DNA of 64,000 nt from Crystallibacter sulfonylureivorans_A (GTDB lineage Bacteria > Actinomycetota > Actinomycetes > Actinomycetales > Micrococcaceae): contig NZ_JBLKRT010000004.1 in NCBI RefSeq assembly GCF_047607445.1, forward strand, positions 98,966-162,965, in the 5' to 3' direction. Below the pieces are notes generated by a model. It ran no database searches and was not told where the DNA came from. It saw only the letters and a program-made list of their open reading frames with translations. A program made the position numbers and the translations under genes. Below are positions 8,222 to 16,147 of this stretch, piece by piece. Every line of letters begins with the position of its first letter. Position 1 is the stretch's first letter.

Positions 8222-9027
8222 GCGCGGCCACCACTTCGGCGTTCACTGCTTCCGGCAGCGTCCTCGCCCGCCGCAATCCCACGGTCAAGCTCGCACTGTT
8301 ATTCGTCGTCTCGCTGGCGATGGTATTCGTTTTTGATCCGGTCACGCCGGCGATTCTCTATGCCGTCGCCCTGGCCACGATCCAGGCGTCCACTCGCCTG
8401 CCGGTCAGAGCCATGGCACTAGGGCACGTTCCCTTCGTTGCCTTCGGGCTGGGGATCTTCCTGGTCAACGCACTCAGCCGTCCGGGCCAGATCCTGTGGG
8501 AGTCCGGGCCCGTCCGGGTCACCGTCGAAGGACTGTCGGTGGGTGGTTCCCTGGCCCTGCGGACGCTGGTAATCGGCATACTCGCCATCGGCTTCGTCGC
8601 TTCGACCGACGGCGTTGCGCTGATGGGGAGCCTGCATCAACACGCCCGGCTCGGCTCCCGGGTCACCTACGCTGTCTTGGCCGGCTACCGCATGCTGCAG
8701 GAGATGCCGCGGGAGTGGCAAACCATCCGGCAGGCGCACGCCGTCCGCGCGCGGCTCCGTCCGGACGGCACCCTGCCGCGCGGCCTGTCCGCCTATCGCC
8801 GCGCGGCGTTTGCCCTGCTGGTCGTCTCCGTCCGCAAGGGCGAGCGGATGGCCCAGTCGCTGGAGTCCCGCGGCCTCGGCCTCAGCCCCCGGACCACGTG
8901 GCGGAGGATTCCGCTCAACAGCACCGACTGGCTGATGGCGGCAGCGGTCTTGGCCGTGCTCGGCGGGATCCTGACCCTCAGCCATGTCCTGGGCTTCTTG
9001 GAGGGATACGATGCGCTCTTCAGCTGA
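8218..9027 (+). CDS. ykoC: ECF transporter T component YkoC
   Basis: A 269-residue membrane protein of the CbiQ/EcfT family, which couples the S component to the ATPases. It begins with the helix region ARRNPTVKLALLFVVSLAMVF and contains the two coupling motifs with Ala-Arg-Gly-like cores: QTIRQAHAVRARL-type (about 175-190) and RMAQSLESRGLGLSPRTTW (about 208-226). It overlaps ykoD by 4 bases (ATGA) and overlaps the next gene, a monooxygenase, by 17 bases. Confidence 0.92.
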   Translation: MSAATTSAFTASGSVLARRNPTVKLALLFVVSLAMVFVFDPVTPAILYAVALATIQASTRLPVRAMALGHVPFVAFGLGIFLVNALSRPGQILWESGPVRVTVEGLSVGGSLALRTLVIGILAIGFVASTDGVALMGSLHQHARLGSRVTYAVLAGYRMLQEMPREWQTIRQAHAVRARLRPDGTLPRGLSAYRRAAFALLVVSVRKGERMAQSLESRGLGLSPRTTWRRIPLNSTDWLMAAAVLAVLGGILTLSHVLGFLEGYDALFS

Positions 9028-10363
9028 CGGCATGCACCTGGTGGCGATGGTCAACCCTCCCACCAGCCAGTATTCGGACAATTGGCGGCACCCGCTCTCC
9101 AGGCGCGACTGGCTGAGCGCCGAGTTTTATCTCGACCTGGGCCGAACGCTGGAACGTGGCTGCTTCGACATGCTGTTCCTGCCCGACGCTCTGGCCGTTC
9201 CCGAGGACAACACGGGCGACTTCGCCACCACGCTGCTCACGGGCGGCAAGGGCGCCGTCTATCTCGACCCCATGGTGACGCTGTCGCTGGTAGCCGGCGC
9301 GACGCGGCACCTGGGGCTGGCCGCGACCATCTCCACGACCTTCACCCCCGCCTACACCATCGCCCGCAAGCTGCTCTCGCTGGATCACCTCTCCGGCGGC
9401 CGGGTCGCCTGGAATATTGTCACCTCCACCACCGATGCCGAGGCTGCCAACTTCGGCCTGTCCTCCATCCCGCCCAAGTCCGAACGTTATGACCGGGCCG
9501 ACGACGTGGTGCAGACGGTGGTGGACCTGTGGGATACGTGGCAGCCCGGGGCGTTGACCCTGGACGGTCCGCGGCGCCGGTTCGCGGATCCTGAGCAGGT
9601 GCAGCGGATACCCGAACGGCCCCTGCTTGCCGGAGGCCGGCCGCTAAGCCGCGGGCCGATCACCTTACCGCGCAGCCCGCAAGGGAAGCCGGTGCTGATG
9701 CAAGCCGGATCCTCGCCGCGCGGGATGGAGTTCGCCGCCCGCTGGGCCGAGGTCGTGTTCATCGTTGCCGACACTCCGGACGCCATGCGTGCCGTGCGGA
9801 CCGAACTTCGGAGCCGCGCTTCGGCAGCCGGACGGAATCCAGACCATCTGGCCGTCCTACCGGCGGTTCAACCGATCACCGGCCCGACCCGCGACGCCGC
9901 CTTCGCCACCGTACAGGGTCTGGAAGCGGCGCTGGATGAGCAGGACGTCCTGACAAAGTTGGGCCGTCTCCTGCACGCCGGCCGGGAGGAGCTGGAGCCG
10001 GACGGCAGCGCCGAGCAGTTGCTGCTGGCGCACCGCGGCGCAACCGGCAGCGAAGGGTTCGAACAGATGCTGTTGGCCACAGCCCGCCGCCAATCCATGA
10101 CGGTCCGCGACCTGGCGAACGCCCAGGCCATGAACCAGCTGCACCCGCAGCCCGTGGGCGACCCGGCGGACATCGCCGACTACTTGTGCGAGCTTTACGA
10201 CTCGGAAGCGGCTGACGGTTTCGTGATCATGTCCGCGCTCTACCCGTCCTCGCTCGAAGAGTTCGTCAACGGCGTCGTCCCGGAACTGCAATCGCGGGGC
10301 CGGTTTCGGACCTCGTACTCGGGACGCACCCTGCGCGAACACCTGGGAGCGCCGGCTAGGTGA
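9011..10363 (+). CDS. LLM-class flavin-dependent monooxygenase (NtaA/SnaA/DszA type)
   Basis: A 450-residue bacterial luciferase-like (TIM barrel) monooxygenase. Motifs of the NtaA/SnaA/DszA/RutA-related branch are visible: WRHPLSRRDWLSAEFYLDLGRTLERGCFDMLFLPD at the N-terminus, the flavin-binding AWNIVTSTTDAEAANFG segment (about 135-150) and VLMQAGSSPRGMEFAARWAEVVF (about 228-252). Such enzymes use FMNH2 from a separate reductase. I chose the ATG at 9011 after a GAGGGA ribosome site; an in-frame ATG at 8984 lies further inside ykoC. It overlaps ykoC, so it belongs to the TPP-riboswitch operon. This suggests a role in thiamine or pyrimidine precursor salvage or breakdown, which is inference. 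Confidence 0.85.
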   Translation: MRSSADGMHLVAMVNPPTSQYSDNWRHPLSRRDWLSAEFYLDLGRTLERGCFDMLFLPDALAVPEDNTGDFATTLLTGGKGAVYLDPMVTLSLVAGATRHLGLAATISTTFTPAYTIARKLLSLDHLSGGRVAWNIVTSTTDAEAANFGLSSIPPKSERYDRADDVVQTVVDLWDTWQPGALTLDGPRRRFADPEQVQRIPERPLLAGGRPLSRGPITLPRSPQGKPVLMQAGSSPRGMEFAARWAEVVFIVADTPDAMRAVRTELRSRASAAGRNPDHLAVLPAVQPITGPTRDAAFATVQGLEAALDEQDVLTKLGRLLHAGREELEPDGSAEQLLLAHRGATGSEGFEQMLLATARRQSMTVRDLANAQAMNQLHPQPVGDPADIADYLCELYDSEAADGFVIMSALYPSSLEEFVNGVVPELQSRGRFRTSYSGRTLREHLGAPAR

Positions 10364-10403
10364 AGGAAACCTGGAGGTTAGCTTGCTCTGAGGAGGCCAG
10401 GCC

Positions 10404-10694
10404 CTACCGTGCCGGGTTGGTGTCTTTTCCGTCGAGCCAGAGGATGTCGCTTGCATCGGCATGGGTGCCTGCACCGCCCACGTGCTTGTCGCTGATCCGC
10501 GGTCCCTTGGTGATCACGTGCACGAGGGCCATGCCGTGCCCGCGTCCGAGGTCGTAGTCCTGCTTCAGCCAGTCGAGGATCGGGGTGGCCTTGGTGGTCG
10601 TGTCAAAACCGCGCTCGTGCGCAAGCTCGATGAACTGGCGAGGGGTGAGGCCGGTCTTGGCTTCGATGTTGTCGAGGTAGCTCTGAAACGACAT
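10404..10694 (-). CDS. DUF4287 domain protein
   Basis: A 96-residue protein. MSFQSYLDNIEAKTGLTPRQFIELAHERG is the core of the DUF4287 family, small proteins of unknown function often seen next to glyoxalase-like or DUF5655 domains. The C-terminal half contains the GHGMALVHVI motif, also typical. The ATG at 10694 follows AAGGAGC. It is divergent from a TetR regulator, and two matching palindromes lie between them, so it is probably that regulator's target. Confidence 0.75.
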   Translation of the reverse strand: MSFQSYLDNIEAKTGLTPRQFIELAHERGFDTTTKATPILDWLKQDYDLGRGHGMALVHVITKGPRISDKHVGGAGTHADASDILWLDGKDTNPAR

Positions 10695-10723
10695 GGCTTG
10701 CTCCTTCATGGGCCTGAGGCGGT

Positions 10724-10744
10724 CACGACACGCTCCGTGTCGTG
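10724..10744. promoter_or_regulatory. Palindromic operator 1 (TetR/DUF4287 promoter region)
   Basis: Perfect palindrome with 9-bp arms, CACGACACG and CGTGTCGTG, around a 3-base centre. It lies 30 bases upstream of the DUF4287 start. A near copy is at 10782-10801, centre-to-centre 56 bases. Confidence 0.7.
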
Positions 10745-10781
10745 TAGTCAGGATGAATTTAGCGCAGCAGCTTCCATCTGG

Positions 10782-10801
10782 CAACACGCAACGTGTCGTG
10801 T
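10782..10801. promoter_or_regulatory. Palindromic operator 2, next to TetR -10 box
   Basis: ACACG-CAA-CGTGT core with the right arm extended to CGTGTCGTG, identical to operator 1; the left arm has one mismatch. It directly abuts TAACCT (10801-10806), a plausible -10 box 6 bases before the GTG start of the TetR gene. The TetR mRNA may therefore be leaderless and autorepressed. Confidence 0.65.
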
Positions 10802-10812
10802 AACCTGAACCT

Positions 10813-11403
10813 GTGGCAAAGGCACCCGATCCGACTAGACGCAGCGAGAGCGCACGCCAAGCCGTCCTCCAGGCCGCGCTAGCGCTCTGCGAGGAGAGCG
10901 GTTACCCGCGGCTCACCATCGAAGGGATCGCGTCGCGGTCCGGGGTGAGCAAGAAGACGATCTACCGCTGGTGGCCCTCAAAGGGTGCAGTGCTCCTGGA
11001 GGCAGTCATCGAGAGGGCGGCCAGCACAGCGAACCACCCCGACACCGGGCATCTGGTCGATGACGTGCTGACTCAGCTCAAGGCAGTCATCGCGCTGCTC
11101 ACACCGCACCAAACCTCGGCCACCACCGGACTCATCGCCGAATCACTCCGCGACGACGATCTCGCCGCAGATCTGCGCGAACAACTGATCATTCCCAACA
11201 TCGTCCTCTTCGACGACCGCATGCGCTTGGCGAAAAGCCGCGGAGAACTCCCCGAGGGCACCGACCTGAGGCTTCTCAACGACCTCCTGCACGGCACCCT
11301 CTACCATCGCCTCGTGTTCCACCTCGGAATGCCCAGCGACGATGAATTGCGTGAACGCATCGAAGTCGTCATCGCCGGCGTCAACGCCCGAGCGCAGCGA
11401 TAA
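10813..11403 (+). CDS. TetR-family transcriptional regulator
   Basis: A 196-residue repressor. The N-terminal helix-turn-helix is clear: LTIEGIASRSGVSKKTIYRWWPSKGAVLLEAV at about residues 33-64; the rest is an all-helical ligand domain of the TetR_C_11/C_16 kind. The GTG start has no ribosome site and sits 6 bases after a possible -10 box, as in leaderless actinobacterial genes. It is divergent from the DUF4287 gene with two palindromes in the shared promoter region, so autoregulation and control of DUF4287 are likely. Ligand unknown. Confidence 0.88.
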   Translation: MAKAPDPTRRSESARQAVLQAALALCEESGYPRLTIEGIASRSGVSKKTIYRWWPSKGAVLLEAVIERAASTANHPDTGHLVDDVLTQLKAVIALLTPHQTSATTGLIAESLRDDDLAADLREQLIIPNIVLFDDRMRLAKSRGELPEGTDLRLLNDLLHGTLYHRLVFHLGMPSDDELRERIEVVIAGVNARAQR

Positions 11404-11510
11404 TCCGCAGGGAACGCTGCTTCCGCGACGGAACGAGAAAGAGATGCTCGACTACTGTCAACGAGGGCACCCACCCCCTCGAGGCGTCCAAGTCATGGCG
11501 GGAGAGGGTC

Positions 11511-11702
11511 TCAGCCGCAGTCGCCACCACTGCCGCCGGCATCTCCTCCGAAGGCAGTGGTCCCATAGGCTGCGGTGCCGGCTGTCTCCGCATGCATCGG
11601 AGTCCGGGCACCATTTACGGATCGGCGGTCAGCCCTGGCGCCTAAAACCACCCAGGCAATACATGCCACCAAAAGGGTGGCAATGATGATGGCGAATTCC
11701 AT
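11511..11702 (-). CDS. Small single-pass membrane protein, hypothetical
   Basis: A 63-residue protein starting MEFAIIIATLLVACIAWVVLG, a single membrane helix, followed by a short basic stretch and a Gly/Asp-rich tail ending in GGDAGGSGGDCG. The ATG at 11702 is preceded by a good AGGAGA ribosome site. No family is recognised. The frame is open far upstream, but the helix and ribosome site favour this short form. It stands alone between the TetR and GntR genes. Confidence 0.45.
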   Translation of the reverse strand: MEFAIIIATLLVACIAWVVLGARADRRSVNGARTPMHAETAGTAAYGTTAFGGDAGGSGGDCG

Positions 11703-11857
11703 ACCCGTCTCCTGTCGTTGAGCAAAGGCTATGGTCGGAATGCGCCCTGGGCAACACTTCCGGCTTTTTCCCTCTCTCGTCAGGGACGATGCAGCACACC
11801 TACGCGAGCATCGCAACCTGGTTCATCACAACTTCCGTGCGGTGGACCACGCCGCCA

Positions 11858-12517
11858 TCAAGCCCAGAGGTCGCTCGGCCGCTCGAACTGTCGGGCCATG
11901 GCTGACCGCACACTGCGCAGGTGGCTGCGCATTGCCTCGGCCGCGCCAGCGCCATCGGCAGCGGCCACGGCTGTGTAGATGGCCTCGTGTTCAATCAGTT
12001 CCTGATCCGCCGCCAGGTGGGCGTGAAGGCCGGGCAGCACGCGGTAGGCGCGGGAGGTCTCATCAAGGCAGCGAGCCAGGAACTCGTCGAGCCGGCGGTT
12101 CCGTGCACCCCGGGCCAGGGCGCGATGGAACGAGTAGGCGTATTCCATACTCACGAGCGGCTCGGCCACGGCCTTCTCACGCTGCTTGTCCAGAAGTTCC
12201 CGCAGCGTTGTCAGCAGGTCGCGATCTGCGTAGGCGGCGGCGGACGCACACGCATGCGGCTCGAGGAGCATGCGGAGGTCGAGCACCTCGGCGACGTCGT
12301 GCGAGCTCACCGTCACGACCAGGTAACCCTTCTTAGGGAGCACGGTCAGCAGACCTTCGGTGGTGAGCAGGCGCAGCGCCTCCCGCACCGGAGTTTTGGA
12401 GACGCCGAACTCCTCGGCAAGCCGTGGCTCCACCACGAGGGATCCCGGGGCCAGATCCCCTGAGAGGATCCGGTGGCGCAAAGCGCTGGCGACCCTTTCG
12501 GTCATCGACTCGGCCAC
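11858..12517 (-). CDS. GntR-family regulator with FCD domain
   Basis: About 219 residues. The winged helix-turn-helix is at the N-terminus (RVASALRHRILSGDLAPGSLVVEPRLAEEFGVSKTPVREALRLL), followed by an all-helical FCD ligand domain with conserved Asp, His and Arg residues that usually bind a metal and an organic acid. The start could be GTG 12517 or GTG 12529; an AGGAGG lies between them, so 12517 fits better. It is divergent from an MHS transporter and an FMN-dependent hydroxyacid dehydrogenase, a usual setting for lactate/glycolate-type regulators. Confidence 0.9.
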   Translation of the reverse strand: MAESMTERVASALRHRILSGDLAPGSLVVEPRLAEEFGVSKTPVREALRLLTTEGLLTVLPKKGYLVVTVSSHDVAEVLDLRMLLEPHACASAAAYADRDLLTTLRELLDKQREKAVAEPLVSMEYAYSFHRALARGARNRRLDEFLARCLDETSRAYRVLPGLHAHLAADQELIEHEAIYTAVAAADGAGAAEAMRSHLRSVRSAMARQFERPSDLWA

Positions 12518-12537
12518 GGCCCTCCTCACGAAATATT

Positions 12538-12557
12538 GCGGTGCAGCATATCACCGC
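12538..12557. promoter_or_regulatory. Candidate GntR operator
   Basis: Inverted repeat GCGGTG-N8-CACCGC between the divergent GntR gene and the MHS transporter. Position and symmetry suit the GntR protein; the assignment is inference. Confidence 0.45.
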
Positions 12558-12611
12558 GTGCTAGAAATATACTTCAGGCATCCCAGCTTCCGCGTCCGCC
12601 CGAGGAGAACC

Positions 12612-13925
12612 ATGGCCAACACCGCCGTTGCCACCAGTCCCACAAGGCTCACCCCGGGCGCTCGGCGCGCGCTCTTCGCCGCGACCCTCGGAACGCTCAT
12701 CGAGTGGTACGACTACGCGTTGTACGGCGCGGCGGCCGGCCTCGTCATCGGGCCCCTCTTCTTTGCCGGAACCGGGTCCGAGGCATCGCTGGCGGCGTTC
12801 GCCACCTTTGCCGTGGGCTTCGTGGCCCGGCCGTTGGGCGGGGTGCTGATTGGGCATTTGGGTGACCGGCACGGCCGCCGGCCCGCGATGCTGCTGACGA
12901 TCCTGCTCATGGGTGCGGCGACGGTGGGCATCGGTCTCCTCCCCACTGCGGCCGCCATCGGAGCTGCTGCCCCGCTCCTGCTGATCCTGTTCCGCCTCCT
13001 TCAGGGACTCGGCGCCGGTGCCGAACTCGCGGGAGCCATGACACTCGTCGCGGAGTTCGCCCCCGCCAAGCGGCGCGGTTTCTTCACCGCCGTGGTGCTG
13101 GCGACGCCACCCGCGGGCATCGCCCTCGCCACCGTAGCCTTCCTCTGGGCGTCCTCGGCCGGCGACGCCGCGCTGCTCGATTGGGCCTGGCGCATCCCGT
13201 TCCTCGCCTCCGCCGTCCTGTTCTTCGTGGCCCTGTTCATCCGCGCCAAACTCGAGGAGACACCGGAATACCGCCAGGCGAGTGAGCACGCCGACGAGGC
13301 GCGCAAGCGCAAGCTGCCAGTGATGGAGCTCCTGCGCAAGGACCCCGTTGCCGTCCTGATCGGCTTCTTCTCCATCACCGGCCACAATGCCCTGAACTAC
13401 ATCATGGCGGTATTCGCCATCGGCTTGATGGCCTCCCCCGCCGTGGGCATGAGCCGTCCCGACGCGCTGCTCGCCGTCACGGTCGGTTCCCTTGCGGGCG
13501 TCGTGGCAACGCCGGCGGGAGGCTGGCTTGCCGATCGCTTGGGAGCCGGCCGCGTCCTCGCAATCGGCTCTGCCGCCGGCGCGCTGTTCGCGTTCCCGCT
13601 GTTCGCTGCCCTGACCAGCGGCTCGGTCGCGCTGGCAACGGCCACGATTGCCGTGGGCTACGGCGTCGTGATTGCGATGACGAGCGGCGCTCAAGGCGCC
13701 TTCCTGACCAATCTGTTCCCGCCGGAACGGCGCTTCTCCGGCGTCGGGCTGGCACGCGAGCTTAACGGTGCGATCGTGGCAGGCCTGAGCCCGCTCATCG
13801 CCGGCGCGCTGATCGCGGCGGCACAGGGCAGCACGTGGTCGGCGGCGCTGTTCCTTGCCGCATGCTGCGCGTCTTCTGCCATCGCCGTACTCTTGGCCCG
13901 CGGCCGCGGCACCAACGCCGCCTGA
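12612..13925 (+). CDS. MHS-family MFS metabolite:H+ symporter
   Basis: A 437-residue, twelve-helix transporter. Family marks are the start helix LGTLIEWYDYALYGAAAGLVIGPLFF, the A-motif GHLGDRHGRRPAML (about 84-97) and the LPVMELLRKDP cytosolic loop. MHS carriers such as KgtP, ProP, ShiA and CitA import carboxylates, aromatic acids or betaines with protons. The ATG at 12612 follows CGAGGAGAAC. The next gene (23 bases on) oxidises 2-hydroxyacids, so a 2-hydroxy monocarboxylate is a likely substrate. Control by the divergent GntR regulator is likely. Confidence 0.9.
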   Translation: MANTAVATSPTRLTPGARRALFAATLGTLIEWYDYALYGAAAGLVIGPLFFAGTGSEASLAAFATFAVGFVARPLGGVLIGHLGDRHGRRPAMLLTILLMGAATVGIGLLPTAAAIGAAAPLLLILFRLLQGLGAGAELAGAMTLVAEFAPAKRRGFFTAVVLATPPAGIALATVAFLWASSAGDAALLDWAWRIPFLASAVLFFVALFIRAKLEETPEYRQASEHADEARKRKLPVMELLRKDPVAVLIGFFSITGHNALNYIMAVFAIGLMASPAVGMSRPDALLAVTVGSLAGVVATPAGGWLADRLGAGRVLAIGSAAGALFAFPLFAALTSGSVALATATIAVGYGVVIAMTSGAQGAFLTNLFPPERRFSGVGLARELNGAIVAGLSPLIAGALIAAAQGSTWSAALFLAACCASSAIAVLLARGRGTNAA

Positions 13926-13948
13926 TTCCACACCTTGGAGGTACCCTC

Positions 13949-15178
13949 ATGAAGCGCAGATTCCCCCGCGTGAGCGAACTTCGCCCGCTGCTGAAGTTCG
14001 AACTCCCGAGTCTGGACCGCAGGGCCGCACGGCTGGCTCACGCCGCAGATGTGTGGGACCTTCGAACGACCGCGAAGCGCCGCACGCCCACGCCCGCTTT
14101 CGACTACGTGGATGGCGCCGCCCAACGTGAGCTCACGGCGAGACGGACACGGGAGGCGTTTGACGCCGTCGAGCTCCGCCCCCGCATTTTGCACGGGACC
14201 GAGAAGGTGGACCTCTCGACCTCGATTGCTGGCGGCACTTCCTCGCTGCCGTTCGGCATAGCTCCGACCGGGTTCACCCGGTTCATGCATGCGGAAGGCG
14301 AGGACGCCGGCGCGACCGCTGCCGCCGCGGCGGGCATCCCGTTCTCGCTGTCCACCATGGGCACGCGCTCGATCGAGCAGGTAGCCGCAGCCGCTCCCGA
14401 GAGCCGACGCTGGTTCCAGCTGTATCTGTGGAAGGACCGGCAGAAGTCGCTCGAGCTGCTGCGCCGCGCGGAGGCTTCAGGCTTCGACACGCTGCTGGTC
14501 ACCGTCGACACGCCGGTCGCCGGTCAGCGGTTACGGGATGCCCGCAACGGCATGGTGATTCCGCCCAGGCTGACCCTTAAAACCGTGCTCGATGCCTCCT
14601 ACCGGCCCGAGTGGTGGTTCAACTTCCTCACCACCGACCCGCTGACGTTCGCGTCTCTGTCCGGGACCAGCCAAGACCTTCCGACGCTCATCAACTCAAT
14701 GTTCGATCCGTCGCTCTCGATGGCCGACCTTGAATGGATCCGGTCGGTGTGGGCCGGGAAGCTGTTCGTCAAGGGTGTGCTGACGGCCGAGGACACGCGC
14801 CGCGCGCTCGACGCCGGAGCAGACGGCCTCATCGTCTCGAACCACGGCGGGCGCCAGCTTGACCGCGCACCGGTCTCGCTCCGCGCGCTGCCCGAGGTGC
14901 GGGCCGAAGCCGGGGACGGGGTGGAGATCATCCTCGACTCGGGCATCATGTCCGGCGCGGACATCGTCGCGGCGCTGTGCGCCGGAGCGGACTTCACCCT
15001 TATTGGGCGCGCCTACCTTTACGGGCTCATGGCCGGCGGGCGCGAAGGCGTTGACCGGGTGATCGAACTGCTGGCGAAAGAAATCGAGGTGACGATGCAG
15101 CTTGTGGGTGCAGCGACCATCGAGGACCTGGGGCCGCATCTGCTGCGCACATGGCCTGAGCCAGAGCGCATTGCCTAG
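13949..15178 (+). CDS. FMN-dependent alpha-hydroxyacid dehydrogenase (LldD-like)
   Basis: A 409-residue TIM-barrel flavoenzyme of the LldD/glycolate oxidase/mandelate dehydrogenase family, which oxidises L-2-hydroxyacids to 2-oxoacids. Visible are FDYVDGAA near the N-terminus, PFGIAPTGFTRFMHAEGEDAGA, the FMN/substrate residues FQLYLWKDR and LLVTVDTPVAGQRLRD, the catalytic VSNHGGRQLD with His and Arg (about 294-303), and ILDSGIMSGADIVAAL for phosphate binding. GGAGG precedes the ATG. It follows the MHS transporter, so uptake and oxidation of one hydroxyacid is likely. L-lactate is possible but mandelate- or glycolate-like acids cannot be excluded. Its 3' end overlaps the convergent kinase gene by 4 bases. 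Confidence 0.88.
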   Translation: MKRRFPRVSELRPLLKFELPSLDRRAARLAHAADVWDLRTTAKRRTPTPAFDYVDGAAQRELTARRTREAFDAVELRPRILHGTEKVDLSTSIAGGTSSLPFGIAPTGFTRFMHAEGEDAGATAAAAAGIPFSLSTMGTRSIEQVAAAAPESRRWFQLYLWKDRQKSLELLRRAEASGFDTLLVTVDTPVAGQRLRDARNGMVIPPRLTLKTVLDASYRPEWWFNFLTTDPLTFASLSGTSQDLPTLINSMFDPSLSMADLEWIRSVWAGKLFVKGVLTAEDTRRALDAGADGLIVSNHGGRQLDRAPVSLRALPEVRAEAGDGVEIILDSGIMSGADIVAALCAGADFTLIGRAYLYGLMAGGREGVDRVIELLAKEIEVTMQLVGAATIEDLGPHLLRTWPEPERIA

Positions 15179-15879
15179 ATAGTCTCGGCGCCGTGCGCAG
15201 GCCCACGTACCTCTTTGAGCCAGGCAGCGCCGACGACTTCTTCCAAGGTGACGATGAGGTCTGCGTCTTCCCGAGTGGCACGGATCAGTTGGGCGTTTCT
15301 TTCGTCCACGCTGGCCACCCAGGCTTCTGCCGCCGCGGGGCTCTTGCCGAAGTCAATGTGTCGTTGAATGAGGCGCTGGGTGCGCGTGCTGTCGTCCTGC
15401 TCGCAGTACCAGACCTCGGTGCACTGGCTCCGCACTGCGCGCCATGCTGGGCTGTCGAGCAACAGGTAGTTTCCTTCGGTCAGGATGGTGGTCGCGGAAG
15501 GGAACACGGGGATGACGCCCGCGATGGCTTGTTCCAGGGTCCGCTCGAATCCCGGCGCGTAGACCACGGCGTCCCGCTCCGACCGCAGCCGTTGTAGGAG
15601 CGCGGCATAGCCGTGCACATCGAAGGTCTCCGGTGCGCCCTTTCTGTTGAGGATGCCGAGGCGCGTCAGTTCCTGGTCTGAGAGGTGGAAGCCGTCCATC
15701 GGGACGTGGGCGAATTGCTGGCTTGCGGGCTCCGGGGAGTTCTTGTTCAGTTCCTTGATGAGCCTGTCCACCAAGGTGGTCTTGCCGACGCCTGGCGGGC
15801 CGACCACGCCGATAACGACCGGCGCCTCTGTGGTCGCTTTCCACTGCCTGACGCGGGCGACGAGTTCATCCACCTTCAT
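15175..15879 (-). CDS. P-loop nucleoside/nucleotide kinase family protein (PRK/CoaA-like)
   Basis: A 234-residue kinase of the phosphoribulokinase/uridine kinase/pantothenate kinase superfamily, close to the E. coli YggC type. Walker A is GVVGPPGVGKTTL at about 24-36. The MDGFHL motif (about 61-66), with the catalytic Asp, and LTEGNYLLLD (about 131-140) are typical. Substrate cannot be told from sequence; sugars or nucleosides are common. The ATG overlaps the stop of a short upstream frame by 4 bases, and the gene converges with the hydroxyacid dehydrogenase. Confidence 0.82.
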   Translation of the reverse strand: MKVDELVARVRQWKATTEAPVVIGVVGPPGVGKTTLVDRLIKELNKNSPEPASQQFAHVPMDGFHLSDQELTRLGILNRKGAPETFDVHGYAALLQRLRSERDAVVYAPGFERTLEQAIAGVIPVFPSATTILTEGNYLLLDSPAWRAVRSQCTEVWYCEQDDSTRTQRLIQRHIDFGKSPAAAEAWVASVDERNAQLIRATREDADLIVTLEEVVGAAWLKEVRGPAHGAETI

Positions 15880-16091
15880 TGCTCCGCCCCTGTGGTGTGC
15901 CCGAGGTTGGCAATGCTCTCGCAGGTCAGCATGACCCTGTCCTCGCCGTCGGTCCTCGGATTCCCCCAGGCTGCCAGGGCGTTGGGCAGTCCGCGTGCGC
16001 CGACAGAGGAGTAGCTTGTGCAGGTGATGGGGTCACTGTAGCTGATGGCACGCAAGTCGTGGAAGAACCATGTGGAGCCCATCTGTCCCAC
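15876..16091 (-). CDS. Hypothetical 71-residue frame coupled to the kinase gene
   Basis: A short frame (GTG start at 16091) whose stop overlaps the kinase ATG in ATGA fashion, which suggests real translational coupling. The sequence (GSTWFFHDLRAISYSD..., ending LTCESIANLGHTTGAEQ) has normal composition but no family I recognise. It could be a small gene or the surviving 3' end of a longer, decayed one. Confidence 0.35.
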   Translation of the reverse strand: MGQMGSTWFFHDLRAISYSDPITCTSYSSVGARGLPNALAAWGNPRTDGEDRVMLTCESIANLGHTTGAEQ

Positions 16092-16147
16092 CCGCTCGGG
16101 TCGCAGTCCTTGCGCGCCGGAGCTCAGGCCGGTAGCGTGCCCACACC

